A stretch of DNA of 5,199 nt, from assembly GCA_002384765.1 (NCBI GenBank), contig DGBM01000263.1:1-5199 (forward strand), given 5' to 3'. The translations under genes and the position numbers were made by a program. Source of the stretch: Demequinaceae bacterium UBA4004. Lineage in GTDB: Bacteria > Actinomycetota > Actinomycetes > Actinomycetales > Demequinaceae. This document shows, piece after piece, positions 5,163 through 5,199 of the stretch (the first letter of the stretch is position 1; each line of letters starts with the position of its first letter). The notes beneath the pieces were generated by a model. It had not been told where the DNA came from. It made no database searches and saw only the letters and a list, made by a program, of their open reading frames with translations.

Positions 5163-5199
5163 AACACGACCCAGGCCGGGACTGCTGCACGATCAGGTG

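Noticed and set aside
5142..5199. A start of a new + strand gene (ATG 5142, open to the edge)
   Set aside because: Only 19 codons are visible, no Shine-Dalgarno sequence precedes it, the product is not recognisable, and the hairpin overlaps it.
1..5199. CRISPR arrays, tRNA or rRNA genes, riboswitches
   Set aside because: No regularly spaced repeats, no cloverleaf or conserved rRNA sequence, and leaders are too short for a riboswitch.

Overview
This window comes from a high-GC Gram-positive bacterium, almost certainly an actinomycete. The base composition is rich in G and C, codons mostly end in G or C, GTG starts are frequent, one gene appears to be leaderless, and the proteins resemble actinobacterial families. 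Genus and replicon cannot be told from the sequence. The content (metal-resistance genes plus a transposase relic) suggests an accessory region such as a genomic island or plasmid.

Left part, 1-2901, all on the + strand. The window opens inside the last part of a gene that looks like a vitamin K epoxide reductase (VKOR) family membrane protein, an oxidase for extracytoplasmic thiols (1-195). After a 33-base gap with a good -10 box and a perfect 13-bp palindrome comes a compact four-gene operon. It encodes an ArsR/SmtB metal sensor of CadC type (229-654), a cation diffusion facilitator (CDF) metal exporter (651-1550), a TlpA/ResA-type thioredoxin-like lipoprotein (1547-2137) and a CcdA-type thiol electron transporter (2134-2901). 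Every junction inside this operon is a 4-base stop/start overlap (GTGA, GTGA, ATGA), so translation is probably coupled. The module pairs metal export with an extracytoplasmic thiol-reducing relay: cytosolic thioredoxin to CcdA to the TlpA lipoprotein.

Middle part, 2902-3197. There is no intact gene here. It holds a decayed 3' piece of an IS5-family transposase with a stop codon where a Trp is expected, and a few small inverted repeats. It marks the joint between two metal modules.

Right part, 3198-5199. A divergent mercury-type module: a MerR-family regulator on the - strand (3198-3587), a shared MerR-type promoter/operator with a 20-bp spacer (3624-3655), and mercuric reductase merA on the + strand (start most likely GTG 3698, ending 5128). 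MerA would reduce Hg(II) to volatile Hg(0) with NADPH. It has no N-terminal metal-binding domain, and neither merT, merP nor merB is visible. The last 71 bases contain a small hairpin and no supported gene.

The best candidate for something under-described is the left module: a metal-sensor-controlled operon joining a CDF exporter to a TlpA/CcdA thiol-reducing pair, next to a VKOR thiol oxidase. The individual families are known. Their joint role in metal resistance is an inference here.
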